Shown here in pieces: positions 49,891 through 59,024 of a DNA stretch of 64,000 nt. The notes under the pieces are model-generated. The model saw only the letters and a program-made list of their open reading frames with translations. It was not told the origin of the DNA and did no database searches. The position numbers were made by a program, and so were the translations under genes. The stretch is from positions 1,209,001 to 1,273,000 of the forward strand of contig CP018226.1 in the NCBI GenBank assembly GCA_016865015.1. The letters run 5' to 3'. Numbering within the stretch: position 1 is the first letter of the stretch; each line of letters starts with the position of its first letter. The stretch is from Rhizobiales bacterium IMCC20636 (GTDB lineage Bacteria > Pseudomonadota > Alphaproteobacteria > Rhizobiales > GCA-2746425).

Positions 49891-51079
49891 AATATGGCTG
49901 TCTGGCACAATGCCAGTTGATGTCCGTCAAGGATACGAACCGCGCAAAGCGCTCCAGTTCGGCAGCTAGTTTATCGGACCGTGCCCTGGTCCATTTGACG
50001 TTTGGCTCCGCCCACAAATTCAGAACATTCAAACATCCTGTGGCTCTGTCAGCCTTGGCATCGATGCGCCCGACAAACCGATCGCCTTCCAGAATTGGAA
50101 ATACATAATAGCCCCATTGCCGTTTGGCGGCGGGGACAAAAATTTCGATGCGGTAGTCAAAACCAAACAGGCGTTTGAGGCGGTTTCGATCCCGGATGAC
50201 CGGATCAAACGGATTGAGAATGCGCAATCGGGAGGTCGGAGATGGCGCATCGGCAAGCCGGTCTTCAATATCCGGCGGCGCGATGGCACTGCTCCAGCTG
50301 CCATCTGCGGCCTGTAATTCCACATCAATAAGGGTCGCAGCATTTTGGTTGGCCCAGTTCCTGACCTCTTTGGCACTGGTTGCATCCCAGAATCTCTGAA
50401 TCTCGCCCAGCGTTCCAAATCCCATGCGTTGAAGGGCTGCATCGCAGAGCCAGTCGATCTGTGTCTCGTCACTGTGATCCTGACTGTGCAGATCAGCCGG
50501 GATGACATTGTGCGACAGGTCGTAGAATTTCTTGAAGTTTTCGCGATGTGATGTGGCCAGTTCGCCGCAATACCACATGTAGTCCAGCGCCAGTTTGTGC
50601 GGAGGCCGTAACCACATTTCCTTCGGCCCTTCAACCTTTGTGTCGAAGGCATGGGTGGAGAGCGGGCCTTCTACGGCAATGCGTTGTTTGATGATCTCGC
50701 GACCCGCTTCATCCGGCATGGATTTGAAATATCCGGCGCGGTCGATGCGGTGCTTCATGCGACGGAATTGGCGTTGCCACATGGGATAGAACTCAATCGG
50801 CAGGACAGAGGCGTCATGGGTGAAATGCTCAAACAACTGGCGCTTCTGCGCCATCAATTTATTGAGCATGGGTTCGCGGTAATGCTGGTTGCGGTTCCAT
50901 ATGATGTGATGATGTGCGCGCGAAACAGCGCGAATTGTGTCGAGTTGCACAAAGCCAAGCTGGCGGATGATAGCCAGCGTATCCAATGGACCTGTTGGTG
51001 CTGTCGCCAGACCCTGTGCTGTCAGCCAGAGGCGACGTGCATCACGATTGTGTATTCGAAGCGGCGCGGTTGATGCCAT
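49889..51079 (-). CDS. Winged-helix DNA glycosylase of the YcaQ/AlkX (HTH_42) family
   Basis: 396 aa. The E. coli YcaQ (AlkX) protein unhooks DNA interstrand crosslinks by glycosylase action. The N-terminal RRLWLTAQGL...IIRQLGFVQLDTIRAVSRAHHHIIWNR holds the Q-phi-D motif (QLD) of the AlkX branch, as opposed to Q-phi-Q of AlkZ. The C-terminal RLKRLFGFDYRIEIFVPAAKRQWGYYVFPILEGDRFVGRID is typical. The three leftward genes here overlap tightly, the GNAT gene's end covering this gene's start by 38 nt. Substrate assignment is by family. Confidence 0.9.
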   Translation of the reverse strand: MASTAPLRIHNRDARRLWLTAQGLATAPTGPLDTLAIIRQLGFVQLDTIRAVSRAHHHIIWNRNQHYREPMLNKLMAQKRQLFEHFTHDASVLPIEFYPMWQRQFRRMKHRIDRAGYFKSMPDEAGREIIKQRIAVEGPLSTHAFDTKVEGPKEMWLRPPHKLALDYMWYCGELATSHRENFKKFYDLSHNVIPADLHSQDHSDETQIDWLCDAALQRMGFGTLGEIQRFWDATSAKEVRNWANQNAATLIDVELQAADGSWSSAIAPPDIEDRLADAPSPTSRLRILNPFDPVIRDRNRLKRLFGFDYRIEIFVPAAKRQWGYYVFPILEGDRFVGRIDAKADRATGCLNVLNLWAEPNVKWTRARSDKLAAELERFARFVSLTDINWHCARQPY

Positions 51080-51653
51080 TGGGCGTTCCGGAATCTGTGA
51101 GTAAATCGTGGTCTAGCGTCTTGAACATATAGGTTGTGGCATAAAACTTCCCGGAAAATGCATCCCGGGCAAAGCCTGGAATTGTCCCGGCGACTTCGAA
51201 GCCAAGGGTGGCATAAAGCGGTTCAGCCAAATCACCGGTCCGTGTGTCGAGCACCAGAAGCGTGAGTTCGCGTTTCACGGCTTGCCGCTCCAGTTCAACC
51301 ATCAAGCGGCGGGCTATTCCGCGCCGTCGGTAAGCGGGATGGACCAGTAGTTTGGATACGTCAGCGCGATGTTTCTGATTGGGCATCAGATCGCAATCGA
51401 GCTGAACCGAGCCTGCTATGCAGCCGTCTATCTCAGCGACCAGAACGACTCGCCTGTCTGTTGCAAGGGATGGCCGTATGCGGTCCCGCCAGAATGTTTC
51501 GCCGTCCTGAATGCTGAACGGCAGGACAAAGCCGATGCCAGCTCCCTGATGGACGCAGCTGTGCAAAAGTTCAGCCAGCATCGGCAGGGCCTGATCGAAT
51601 TGTTGGATATCGAGGCGTCGAATGACGGGGTCTGTCTTGTACATGGTCTTCAT
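51042..51653 (-). CDS. GNAT-family N-acetyltransferase
   Basis: 203 aa. The acetyl-CoA site is VSKLLVHPAYRRRGIARRLMVELER (motif A, about 98-122), followed by LLVLDTRTGDLAEPLYATLGFEVAGTIPGFARD (motif B). The pattern TRTGDLAEPLY resembles small-molecule acetyltransferases of the tabtoxin- or phosphinothricin-resistance kind, but the substrate is unknown. The start ATG overlaps the stop of the XRE-cupin gene by 4 nt, and its end overlaps the glycosylase gene, so all three are one operon. Confidence 0.9.
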   Translation of the reverse strand: MKTMYKTDPVIRRLDIQQFDQALPMLAELLHSCVHQGAGIGFVLPFSIQDGETFWRDRIRPSLATDRRVVLVAEIDGCIAGSVQLDCDLMPNQKHRADVSKLLVHPAYRRRGIARRLMVELERQAVKRELTLLVLDTRTGDLAEPLYATLGFEVAGTIPGFARDAFSGKFYATTYMFKTLDHDLLTDSGTPNGINRAASNTQS

Positions 51654-52219
51654 ACAATGACGAGGTGGTATTTGCAGCCACGGGACTTGTGGGCGTCGAA
51701 TGTGCTGGATCCCACCAGCCTATAACGCAGGCAATCACCTGTTTTCAGATCATATGTGGTTCCCTCGATTTCCAGAGTGAGCTCACCGCTGAGCAGCACA
51801 AGGTGATGTTCCAGCCCTGCCTTGGGGGACTTTGGATAGGTGATCGTTGCGCCGGGGGACAGTGTGCACTCCAGAACTTCGCACATCATATTTTCAGTTG
51901 GTGGTGAAACTGAGCGGCGGACAAAGCCGGTTTTTGGATCCTCCCAGACCGGCTGCTGCTCGCGGGGTACAAAGGGCGCATCGCTGGTCTCGACCATCAT
52001 CATCAGGCGGGAGAGTGTCAGGCTGTAGGCTGCGCATAATCTGCCAAGAGCATGAGCCGTTGGGCTGACATCGCCATTTTCCATGCGAGACAGTGTGGCT
52101 CGGCTGATGCCGCTTTGCTCAGCGAGCTGATCCAGTGACCAGTCTTGCTTCAGACGCAGTTCTTTCAGCCGCCTGGCGAGAACAATGTCTGAATTCATGA
52201 CGGTAAACCTGTCGTTCAT
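51650..52219 (-). CDS. XRE-family regulator with C-terminal cupin domain
   Basis: 189 aa. HTH_3 domain about 15-70 (LKELRLKQDWSLDQLAEQSGISRATLSRMENGDVSPTAHALGRLC), then a cupin_2 domain about 105-185 (EVLECTLSPGATITYPKSPKAGLEHHLVLLSGELTLEIEG), with His of the first cupin motif present. It probably regulates its own operon with the acetyltransferase in response to a small ligand. The start could be ATG 52219 or ATG 52198; the first makes an N-terminal extension of seven residues. Confidence 0.92.
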   Translation of the reverse strand: MNDRFTVMNSDIVLARRLKELRLKQDWSLDQLAEQSGISRATLSRMENGDVSPTAHALGRLCAAYSLTLSRLMMMVETSDAPFVPREQQPVWEDPKTGFVRRSVSPPTENMMCEVLECTLSPGATITYPKSPKAGLEHHLVLLSGELTLEIEGTTYDLKTGDCLRYRLVGSSTFDAHKSRGCKYHLVIV

Positions 52220-52367
52220 TTATGAGATTTTATCCCGATAATGAAATATTTGCAAGGTGTTCGAGTGTTACTGTTCCTTGCCGCGATGATCAGGTTTTGC
52301 TTGATTGTTTGGCCGCCAGACGCGACAAGACCGATGGTTGCAACATGGCAAATGAAAGAGCTATCAG

Positions 52368-52910
52368 ATGAGCACAACGGAGCCACAGGCTGGCAGTGCC
52401 GAAACTGGATCACAGGCGGACGGAGAGTTCAGTGTTCAGTTGGACCGAAAGGTCATGGGCGCCTGGCTGGCTGCAACCTGTTTTGCGGTGTGTCTGGAAG
52501 CTGCGGCGCTGATATCTGGTCTGGGCAACATCATCGACTGGGTCTTGCTGGCCGCTTTTTTGGCTATCTCTGGTGTCATTGCCATGCATGTTTTTGACAA
52601 GCGCCCGGTCTTGACGGTGAATCAGCATGGCGTTCATGACCGTCGTATCTCAAGCCGGATCATTCCATGGAATGCCATGTTGTGGCACAAGATCGAAGGC
52701 CATTTGGCGGTTCCGGTCCTCGGCGTCGGGTTGACAGATGAAGCGGCAAAACAGGTCGGTGTGCATCGCTGGGCAATTCTTTACAAAAATCAACCAGCCC
52801 CTTTTGGCAAGTTGAAGGGTTACCGTATCTGGGCGCATCGCACGCATGGTGAGGGGGCAGATTTTGTCCGAGCCGTACAACGTTTCGCGCCGCTTCAGGA
52901 TGACAGATAG
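52368..52910 (+). CDS. STM3941-like two-helix membrane protein
   Basis: 180 aa, no signal peptide. Two adjacent helices (about 28-72: WLAATCFAVCLEAAALISGL and IIDWVLLAAFLAISGVIAMHVF) are followed by a small PH-like domain, TVNQHGVHDRRISSRIIPWNAMLWHKI, which matches the STM3941 family pattern of G-I/V-x-D-R and I-P-W. Function is unknown. It lies 9 nt upstream of the Bcr/CflA transporter and is likely its co-transcribed partner. Confidence 0.75.
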   Translation: MSTTEPQAGSAETGSQADGEFSVQLDRKVMGAWLAATCFAVCLEAAALISGLGNIIDWVLLAAFLAISGVIAMHVFDKRPVLTVNQHGVHDRRISSRIIPWNAMLWHKIEGHLAVPVLGVGLTDEAAKQVGVHRWAILYKNQPAPFGKLKGYRIWAHRTHGEGADFVRAVQRFAPLQDDR

Positions 52911-52919
52911 GAATTTCTG

Positions 52920-54149
52920 ATGACTGCCAATATCGAGCAAATAGGCTCGCGAAAACCTCTTGGTACTGTTGAATTCGTTGCCCTTTTTTCGTTCATAACG
53001 TCGCTGACGGCTGCTGCTATTGATGGCATGTTGCCTGCCTTGGGCGACATTGGTGTCGAGTTGCAGGTGGCTGATCCGAGAAACACGCAACTGGTCATCA
53101 CATTGTTCGTGTTTGGCATGGTGTTTGGCGAGTTTTTGTTTGGTCCATTGTCGGATGCCATCGGCCGCCGAAAAGTCATTTTGTTGGGACTTGCAATCTT
53201 CTGCGCCGGGTCTGTGCTGGCAATGACTGCGCAATCCATTGAAATGATGCTGCTTGGGCGGATCATTCAGGGATTAGGCGTGTCCGGGCCGAAAATCGGA
53301 GCCAGAGCACTGATCCGTGACAAATTCTCCGGCGATGCCATGGCGCGTATGATGTCGTATATCTACATGGCGTTTATTCTGGTGCCAATGCTGGCACCGG
53401 CTTTGGGCCAACTGATCATCTCGGTGGCGAACTGGCGGGCTATCTTTTTTACCTATCTGTTGATGGGCCTGATTTCCTCTGTCTGGTTGATGATGCGGCA
53501 GGAAGAAACGCTGCACGTCGAGTTGCGCACGCCCATGTCCTTTGGAACATTGATGCGCAATACATGGCTCATTTTCAACCATCGCAAGGTCATGGCATAT
53601 GTGCTTGCTCTTGGTTTTGTCTTTAGTGGATTGTTGCTCTATCTGAGTATTGCGCAGTCCCTGTTCCAGGACATCTATGGTGTCGGTGCAAAATTTCCAC
53701 TGTATTTCGCGATGCTGGCCATTGGCGTTGGCGTAGCGTCGTTTGCAAACAGTCAGTTGGTCATGCGCTTTGGGATGGAACGCTTGTCGCTTGGAGCACT
53801 TGGTGCCATGTCCCTTCTGGGATTTGCGTTGCTGGTGATGTCTCTCCTGCACGATGGCCAGCCGCCTTTCGTGTGGTTTTTGTTCAATAGTGGCGCATTG
53901 CTGTTCTGCTTTTCGGCGGTGTTCAACAATCTCAACGCAATGGCCATGCAATCCCTCGGCAGGGTTGCGGGTCTGGGAACCTCGCTGACATCCTCCCTGT
54001 CGAGTCTGGTCGCTGTTTTGATTGCCATGACGCTGGGCCGTTTTTATGATCTGACGGTGTACCCTCTGGCCTGTGCGTTTCTCATTGCCGGATTGGCTGG
54101 CATCGGCCTTGTGTTCGTTGCCAGAAGTGGGCACTCCGAGCAGGTCTGA
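52920..54149 (+). CDS. MFS multidrug efflux transporter, Bcr/CflA family
   Basis: 409 aa with 12 predicted helices. N-terminal EFVALFSFITSLTAAAIDGMLPALGDIG and loop 2-3 motif GPLSDAIGRRKVILLG (motif A, near 75-90), then RIIQGLGVSGPKIGARALIRD (motif C area near 115-135), are the Bcr/CflA marks. It exports drugs or small metabolites by proton antiport. ATG 52920 follows TAGGAATTTCTG. It is transcribed with the upstream STM3941-like gene. The next gene is convergent. Confidence 0.93.
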   Translation: MTANIEQIGSRKPLGTVEFVALFSFITSLTAAAIDGMLPALGDIGVELQVADPRNTQLVITLFVFGMVFGEFLFGPLSDAIGRRKVILLGLAIFCAGSVLAMTAQSIEMMLLGRIIQGLGVSGPKIGARALIRDKFSGDAMARMMSYIYMAFILVPMLAPALGQLIISVANWRAIFFTYLLMGLISSVWLMMRQEETLHVELRTPMSFGTLMRNTWLIFNHRKVMAYVLALGFVFSGLLLYLSIAQSLFQDIYGVGAKFPLYFAMLAIGVGVASFANSQLVMRFGMERLSLGALGAMSLLGFALLVMSLLHDGQPPFVWFLFNSGALLFCFSAVFNNLNAMAMQSLGRVAGLGTSLTSSLSSLVAVLIAMTLGRFYDLTVYPLACAFLIAGLAGIGLVFVARSGHSEQV

Positions 54150-54161
54150 CTGCTGTCTTGG

Positions 54162-55034
54162 TCAGGACTTTGGAATAACTGCCAGCTGCTTCATTCGCTC
54201 TGCCTCGGCCGGCAGAGCAACAGCCTTGCGCAGATTAAGGTCCATCATGAGGCTGACCAGATCACCATAGCCAACCACTTCGCCATTGCTGGTGAGGGTG
54301 TGGCGGACCGTGAAGGTGGTGTTGCCGACTTGTTGAAACGCTGTGGTCATGCTGACCATGGCACCGGGTTTGACACGTGCGCCATAAGTCAGCTTCAGTT
54401 CCACTGCGACTCGACCAAAATTATTGTGGTTCAGGAATTCGGGCGTGATGCCACCTGCGAGCCAGCTGTGCGGTGCTCCATCGGTGAAGCATGAGACATA
54501 GGCCCTGTCCAGCAGGTCGCCGTCTGCCGCAAAGTCTCTTGGGTGAAAGATGCCCTGATAGGTTGGTGTCTGATAGCGCTCTGAACCGGCATCAAATTGC
54601 CTGACGGGTGATAAGGTCAGCCCGCGCGGCAGGGCATCTGTAATCTCCGACCAAGCGACAGAAGGAATGTCCGGATCTGCTGAAATGGTGCCCAATGCCT
54701 CTGCCTGATACGTGTCCAGCGCAGTCGCCATCAGCGTGTTTTCGGCGGCGTTGGTCATGAAGTGGCACACTGCCGCCACACGGCCATCTTGCAGAACAAG
54801 GGCCGAATGGATTTCAATCATGGCTGCTGCGCCAGCTTCACGATGGTAGCGTACATGCCGCGTGAGCTGATTTTCTCGTGTCAGAGCCGGAAGAGGGAAC
54901 TGGTCACAGAATATCCGGTTCGCATCATCGAATTTTGCGAAGTAGAACTGCACATTCATATGTGCATTCTCATCGCACTCCCATGTGTTGACCGATGTCA
55001 GCAATGTGATGTGGCGCACCGGCCTACTCCCCAA
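54162..55034 (-). CDS. Acyl-CoA thioesterase-like protein with two hotdog domains
   Basis: 290 aa. Domain 1 (about 10-110) starts VNTWECDENAHMNVQFYFAKFDDANR, the 4-hydroxybenzoyl-CoA-thioesterase pattern with D and H/N at the active site. Domain 2 (about 160-270) reads SCFTDGAPHSWLAGG...NNFGRVAVELKLTYGARVKPGA. The substrate is unknown. The start is TTG 55034, 3 nt after the ycjF stop, or GTG 55019. It is the last gene of a leftward run that includes ycjX and ycjF. Confidence 0.85.
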   Translation of the reverse strand: MGSRPVRHITLLTSVNTWECDENAHMNVQFYFAKFDDANRIFCDQFPLPALTRENQLTRHVRYHREAGAAAMIEIHSALVLQDGRVAAVCHFMTNAAENTLMATALDTYQAEALGTISADPDIPSVAWSEITDALPRGLTLSPVRQFDAGSERYQTPTYQGIFHPRDFAADGDLLDRAYVSCFTDGAPHSWLAGGITPEFLNHNNFGRVAVELKLTYGARVKPGAMVSMTTAFQQVGNTTFTVRHTLTSNGEVVGYGDLVSLMMDLNLRKAVALPAEAERMKQLAVIPKS

Positions 55035-55037
55035 TAT

Positions 55038-56039
55038 CTATTCCGGATCAACTTGTTTGTCGGTGGCGCCTTTTGTCAATTCTCCGACAATGCTTTTCAG
55101 ACTGGGCGGTTTGCTGGTGAGGAAGGGCAACGGGCGACAGACCGTCATGGCAGCACGGCCAACGCGGGCGGTGAGCATGCCATTGATCACGCCTTCACCA
55201 AGACGGGCGGATACTTTGGCTGCAAGCCCATGGCCCAACGCGTCCTGTATCATGCTGTCGCCAGCCGAGATGCCACCGGTCAACACAAGGTGCCCGATGA
55301 CTTCGCGAGTGAGACGCCAGGAGCTGAAAAAACCTGGTCGTCCGCCATAGAGTTGGGACAAGCGGCGGATCAACCGCATGTTTTCCACAATGACAAACAG
55401 CACATCGATCAAAGCGCGGGGACTGATGGCGGTCACGATGCTGGTGCGTTTGGACGAACTGAGAATGATGGCACTGGCTTTCGCGTCCATGCCGCCCAGC
55501 AGGTCACGCTCAGTCAGACCCAGCAGATCACGCCCATCCATGATATTGCCCAATTGTGCCTTGAGCTGGTTTCTGGCCTGAGCGGTTTCAGGACGTCCCT
55601 CATAAAGCGGCAGTATGTCCTTCACCAACGATCGCGTGGCTATCAGATCATTGGTTGCAAAGGTTCTGGCTGCACGCGCTTGCAGACGGTGAACAGATTT
55701 CAGGCGCGCCAGTGCGCTCAGCTCGCGGACCGCCATTGCCAGCAATGCGAGGCAGAGCAGACCAGTCAGCGCGATTGCGCCATAGCCAAGCCATTGCGAG
55801 CGGGCAAACAGGTCGGTAATCAGGCCATCCAGCCAGAGGCCGAAAGCCAGACTTGCAAGGCCGGTCAGGCTGCCCCAGAAAAGCCGCGCGAAAGAAAATC
55901 TGCGCGGTGGCGCTGTTGTGGCCGGTTGCAGAATTTCGGGCGGCGTGATGGTCGGTAAATGTTCAGGCGCTTCCACAAGGCGTGCATCATTGAGCAATTG
56001 GGCGCGTGGTCGGCGAGGCTTTGTTGGCGATTTTGTCAT
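55038..56039 (-). CDS. ycjF: YcjF-like membrane protein (TIGR01620/DUF697)
   Basis: 333 aa. A basic/proline-rich N-terminus is followed by two helices (about 50-73 and 84-106: FWGSLTGLASLAFGLWLDGLI, GYGAIALTGLLCLALLAMAV), then a cytoplasmic domain with the DUF697 region near 210-290 (SPRALIDVLFVIVENMRLIRRLSQLYGG). It always accompanies the GTPase YcjX, whose stop it overlaps by 4 nt. It is induced by envelope or phage-shock stress in gammaproteobacteria; the role here is unknown. Confidence 0.92.
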   Translation of the reverse strand: MTKSPTKPRRPRAQLLNDARLVEAPEHLPTITPPEILQPATTAPPRRFSFARLFWGSLTGLASLAFGLWLDGLITDLFARSQWLGYGAIALTGLLCLALLAMAVRELSALARLKSVHRLQARAARTFATNDLIATRSLVKDILPLYEGRPETAQARNQLKAQLGNIMDGRDLLGLTERDLLGGMDAKASAIILSSSKRTSIVTAISPRALIDVLFVIVENMRLIRRLSQLYGGRPGFFSSWRLTREVIGHLVLTGGISAGDSMIQDALGHGLAAKVSARLGEGVINGMLTARVGRAAMTVCRPLPFLTSKPPSLKSIVGELTKGATDKQVDPE

Positions 56040-57490
56040 GCCAGTTTGTCTCCCAGCAAAAATTGCAACGCTCTGTCGAGACGTATATGGGGCAAGGACA
56101 GGCTTATGCCTTCTGCGGTTTCTTCCAGTTTGGGCGGTTTGAACCGCAGATAGCGCAGTGGATCTTCATCCTTGTCAGTGCGCTCGGCATAAATGGCGTG
56201 TGGATCGTCCGGCAGATCACCTGGAAACAATGCGATTTCCTGCGTTCCATCATAGGTCACGCCGTGGGCGGTCTCTCCGGCCAAAGGTGTGCCCAAAATG
56301 GCAGGCATACTGTCGCCATCGACGTCCAGATAGGCTTCGCGCGTTGCCCGGACCGCTGCAATGGCGATGGTTTCGGTCTCGGCCCCGGAGAATTTCACCC
56401 GTTTGGCAGCGTCCTGCAGCAGATTGTCGAGAATGGCTTCCAGGCGATCATGATCGCTGTGATGCAGTTGGTCCGCCTTGGTGGCGGCAAACAGCACGCG
56501 GTCTATTTTCTTGCCAAGAATGCCGCCCAGCCAGGAATTGCGTCCCGGCCGGAATGCGCTGAGGACATCTGCCAGGGTTTCTTCCAGATCATGAATGGCA
56601 TCAGGCCCGGCATTGAGGGCATTCAACACATCGACCAGCACAATCTGCCGATCAAGTTTTGCAAAATGGTCTTTGAAGAATGGTTTGACGACCAGGCTCT
56701 TGTAGGCTTCATAGCGCCGCTCGAGCAAGGCATAGAGCAGTGGTGTCCATGTTTTGGTTTCAGGTGCCAAGGGGCAAAATGTCAATGCGGGGGAGCCTGC
56801 CATATCGCCCGGCATCAGGAACCGGCCCGGAGGCAACATCGACAAGGCCCGATCTTCGTCCCGGCAGTCGCCCAGATATCTGGTGAACAATTCTGCGCCC
56901 GTCTGGGCGCTGACTTCCGCGTCCTCAGGCTCCTGCGAGAGCGTTTCGAGATAGTCCAGCCAGTCCTGTGCCAGATCCTGTCTGTCGGGTTTTTGCGCCA
57001 GACGCAGCGCAGACTCCGACCATGTGGCAAAATCCTTGTCGATCAGGGTCAGGTCGAGCAGCCATTCGCCGGGATAGTCGACGATATCGAGATGAATCTG
57101 GCTGGCCTTGAAAACACGGGTCCAGACGCTTTCCGATTCAAAGCTGAGTGTCAGACGTATCTCGCTGATCTGACGTGTGGAGTTCGGCCATTGCCGTTTG
57201 CTGACCAGATCACGCACATGGGCGCGATAGTCAAAGGTGGGGACACCATCATCCGGCTGCGGGCGCAGCGAGGCGCTGGCAATGCGGCCACGCGCCTGCG
57301 CGTCAAACAGCGCCAGCCGTCCGCCCTCCAGCAAATTATGCAGCAATGCGGTGATAAAAACTGTTTTTCCGGCGCGGGAGAGGCCGGTGACACCAAGACG
57401 CACGGTGGGGGTGGTGTAGTCATTCTTCAGCGCTTCCGCCTGATCACGGGTGGCGCGCGCGGCTTCGTCGAGAATATCCAATAGGTTCAA
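56036..57490 (-). CDS. ycjX: YcjX-family P-loop NTPase (DUF463)
   Basis: 484 aa. P-loop GLSRAGKTVFITALLHNLLEGG near residue 37, LDIVDYPGEWLLDL near 153 (Walker B-like DxPG), ATKADQLHH near 345 (N/TKxD specificity). These fit the family of predicted GTPases; structures of relatives show a GTP-binding core with a long insert. It works with YcjF on the inner membrane. A 492-aa plus-strand frame over the same DNA is a shadow. Confidence 0.93.
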   Translation of the reverse strand: MNLLDILDEAARATRDQAEALKNDYTTPTVRLGVTGLSRAGKTVFITALLHNLLEGGRLALFDAQARGRIASASLRPQPDDGVPTFDYRAHVRDLVSKRQWPNSTRQISEIRLTLSFESESVWTRVFKASQIHLDIVDYPGEWLLDLTLIDKDFATWSESALRLAQKPDRQDLAQDWLDYLETLSQEPEDAEVSAQTGAELFTRYLGDCRDEDRALSMLPPGRFLMPGDMAGSPALTFCPLAPETKTWTPLLYALLERRYEAYKSLVVKPFFKDHFAKLDRQIVLVDVLNALNAGPDAIHDLEETLADVLSAFRPGRNSWLGGILGKKIDRVLFAATKADQLHHSDHDRLEAILDNLLQDAAKRVKFSGAETETIAIAAVRATREAYLDVDGDSMPAILGTPLAGETAHGVTYDGTQEIALFPGDLPDDPHAIYAERTDKDEDPLRYLRFKPPKLEETAEGISLSLPHIRLDRALQFLLGDKLA

Positions 57491-57567
57491 GCTTAAGTCT
57501 CCTGTTGGGGCGCAAGCCCTCAGCCAGACTTATGTAGGCACAGGAAGGGTCAGATGCAAAAAATGAT

Positions 57568-58086
57568 CTACAGATCACGTGGTCGCAAATAGTCGATCAG
57601 TTTTGCCGAGTCGGCACTGATTTCGGCGAGGCTCGTGTCAAATTCCAGAACTGCAGCAGCGCCCGCAGGAAATTTGGTCTTCAGATCGTGAAAACGCGTA
57701 GAGTCATCCGTAACAGACAGATTTAACGCGGCATCCTGAATGGCAAAATTATGTCCGATGAGAAGCATGGTTTCGGGTGCACCTGCAGCTTGCGCTGCTG
57801 ATCGGATTATGTCCGGATATTGTACTGCCTGTGCGTCATAGAGCGCACGGGTCAATGTCAAATGCACGGAGCCATTGAGCAGCAGCAGCAGGGGGGCGAG
57901 TGTCTTGCGGGTCCGCAAGGCTGTGGAACAGATGATTGCGTCAGGCAGATAGCGGCGCGTGATCAGCGCCTCGGCCATCTGTTGCGCCGCGTGACGACCG
58001 CGCGCATTCAATGGCCGGTCATGATCCGGCAATGCGGGGTCATTCCAGGAAGATTTGGCATGGCGCATGAGAATCAATCGGGTCAT
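57568..58086 (-). CDS. Histidine phosphatase, SixA-like
   Basis: 172 aa. The N-terminal RLILMRHAKSSWNDPALPDHDRPLNARGR carries the RHA(K) phospho-His and first Arg; a second Arg/His set appears in STALRTRKTL and LLIGHNFAIQDAA. In E. coli, SixA removes phosphate from phospho-histidine proteins of the PTS; the substrate here may be a PTS-Ntr component. It is monocistronic between ycjX (77 nt) and the ClpP-like gene. Confidence 0.9.
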   Translation of the reverse strand: MTRLILMRHAKSSWNDPALPDHDRPLNARGRHAAQQMAEALITRRYLPDAIICSTALRTRKTLAPLLLLLNGSVHLTLTRALYDAQAVQYPDIIRSAAQAAGAPETMLLIGHNFAIQDAALNLSVTDDSTRFHDLKTKFPAGAAAVLEFDTSLAEISADSAKLIDYLRPRDL

Positions 58087-58181
58087 GCCGCCTTATAGCG
58101 CAGCAACTGCGACAGTTCCATGAAGTGATGTGGCGGGCAGGGTAGGCAGTCTGGGTTATCTTCTGGAAGGGAGGTGATACA

Positions 58182-59021
58182 TCAGGCTTCCGCGTCGTCC
58201 ACCTTTGTGGCCAGTTTCAGCTCTTCAAGTTCCTCGACCGTCAGGACATATAATTGGTCCTTGGGGGTTTCCATGGCCTTGATCCAGAGCGCCGGGTCAA
58301 CGCCGTAATCGACCAGGGCCTGCTGGCACTGAGCACTGATCCTCTGGGCCTGATCCATGCCCTGTTGGATGCTGCCGAACGTGTTTGGTGGTGTGTAGAC
58401 CTGATGGACGCCAACCCATGCTGATGCGTGGACTTCGCGCTCGATCCCGCCTGCCAACACCAATGGGCAGGAACTGGCGCAATAGCCATTGGCAACAATC
58501 CGTGTGTTCATATCGTTGTCGCGGATCAATTGCGCCATTGTCAGGGCATCCTGAACGGAGCCACCGGGCGAGTGCAGGACGATTTCCGTGATGACTTCCT
58601 CGCGCCCCAGAAGGGCGCGTTCAAACACGTCGGCAGTGCCTTGAGTAATGGTGCCGAATCCCAGCAGCGCGCCCTTGCCATCGCTTTTGAAGATCATCGC
58701 GCTTTTTTCCTGCAGGTCTGTTTCAATGCCGAATGGGCTGAGATCAGGTGCATTGCGGCCCGGACCCACAGGGCGGGAACTTGGAACATAGGGGCGAATT
58801 TGATCGCTCGGGCTGACCGGTGTCATCGGTACCGGTTCGCCGGTGTCTTCAATGCCGGCCAGGCGGTCTTCATATTGCAGATGGCGATAATCCAGCATCA
58901 GCACATAGCCTGCGGCGGAAACCATAGCGAGAAACACAAGCCAGAGCATTCCATCCTGAAAGTAGTCGGATGCTGTTTTGACGTGGGGTTCTATTGCAAG
59001 ATCAGTATCGGTGTAGTTCAT
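58182..59021 (-). CDS. Membrane-anchored ClpP/SppA-fold protein (putative periplasmic serine protease)
   Basis: 279 aa. A cytoplasmic N-tail, one helix (about 25-43, GMLWLVFLAMVSAAGYVLML), a proline-rich linker and a crotonase/ClpP-type domain (about 105-265): GFGTITQGTADVFERALL, EIVLHSPGGSVQDALTMAQLIRD, VANGYCASSCPLVLAGG (nucleophile Ser between paired cysteines) and WVGVHQVY (candidate His). It starts 3 nt after the stop of the upstream coiled-coil membrane protein, so the two are one unit. The catalytic third residue is not certain. Substrate is unknown. Confidence 0.8.
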   Translation of the reverse strand: MNYTDTDLAIEPHVKTASDYFQDGMLWLVFLAMVSAAGYVLMLDYRHLQYEDRLAGIEDTGEPVPMTPVSPSDQIRPYVPSSRPVGPGRNAPDLSPFGIETDLQEKSAMIFKSDGKGALLGFGTITQGTADVFERALLGREEVITEIVLHSPGGSVQDALTMAQLIRDNDMNTRIVANGYCASSCPLVLAGGIEREVHASAWVGVHQVYTPPNTFGSIQQGMDQAQRISAQCQQALVDYGVDPALWIKAMETPKDQLYVLTVEELEELKLATKVDDAEA

Positions 59022-59024
59022 GAA

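Noticed and set aside
52241-52597. 118-aa plus-strand frame overlapping the STM3941-like gene
   Set aside because: The other frame from 52368 has two membrane helices and a family pattern; this one becomes Cys/Gly-rich nonsense.
54762-55958. 398-aa plus-strand frame
   Set aside because: Antisense to the thioesterase and ycjF genes, which are both supported by domains and tight coupling.
56006-57484. 492-aa open frame on the plus strand
   Set aside because: It lies wholly antisense to ycjX, which has a P-loop and full-length family match; the frame is Gln/Cys/His-rich without domains and is a codon-bias shadow.
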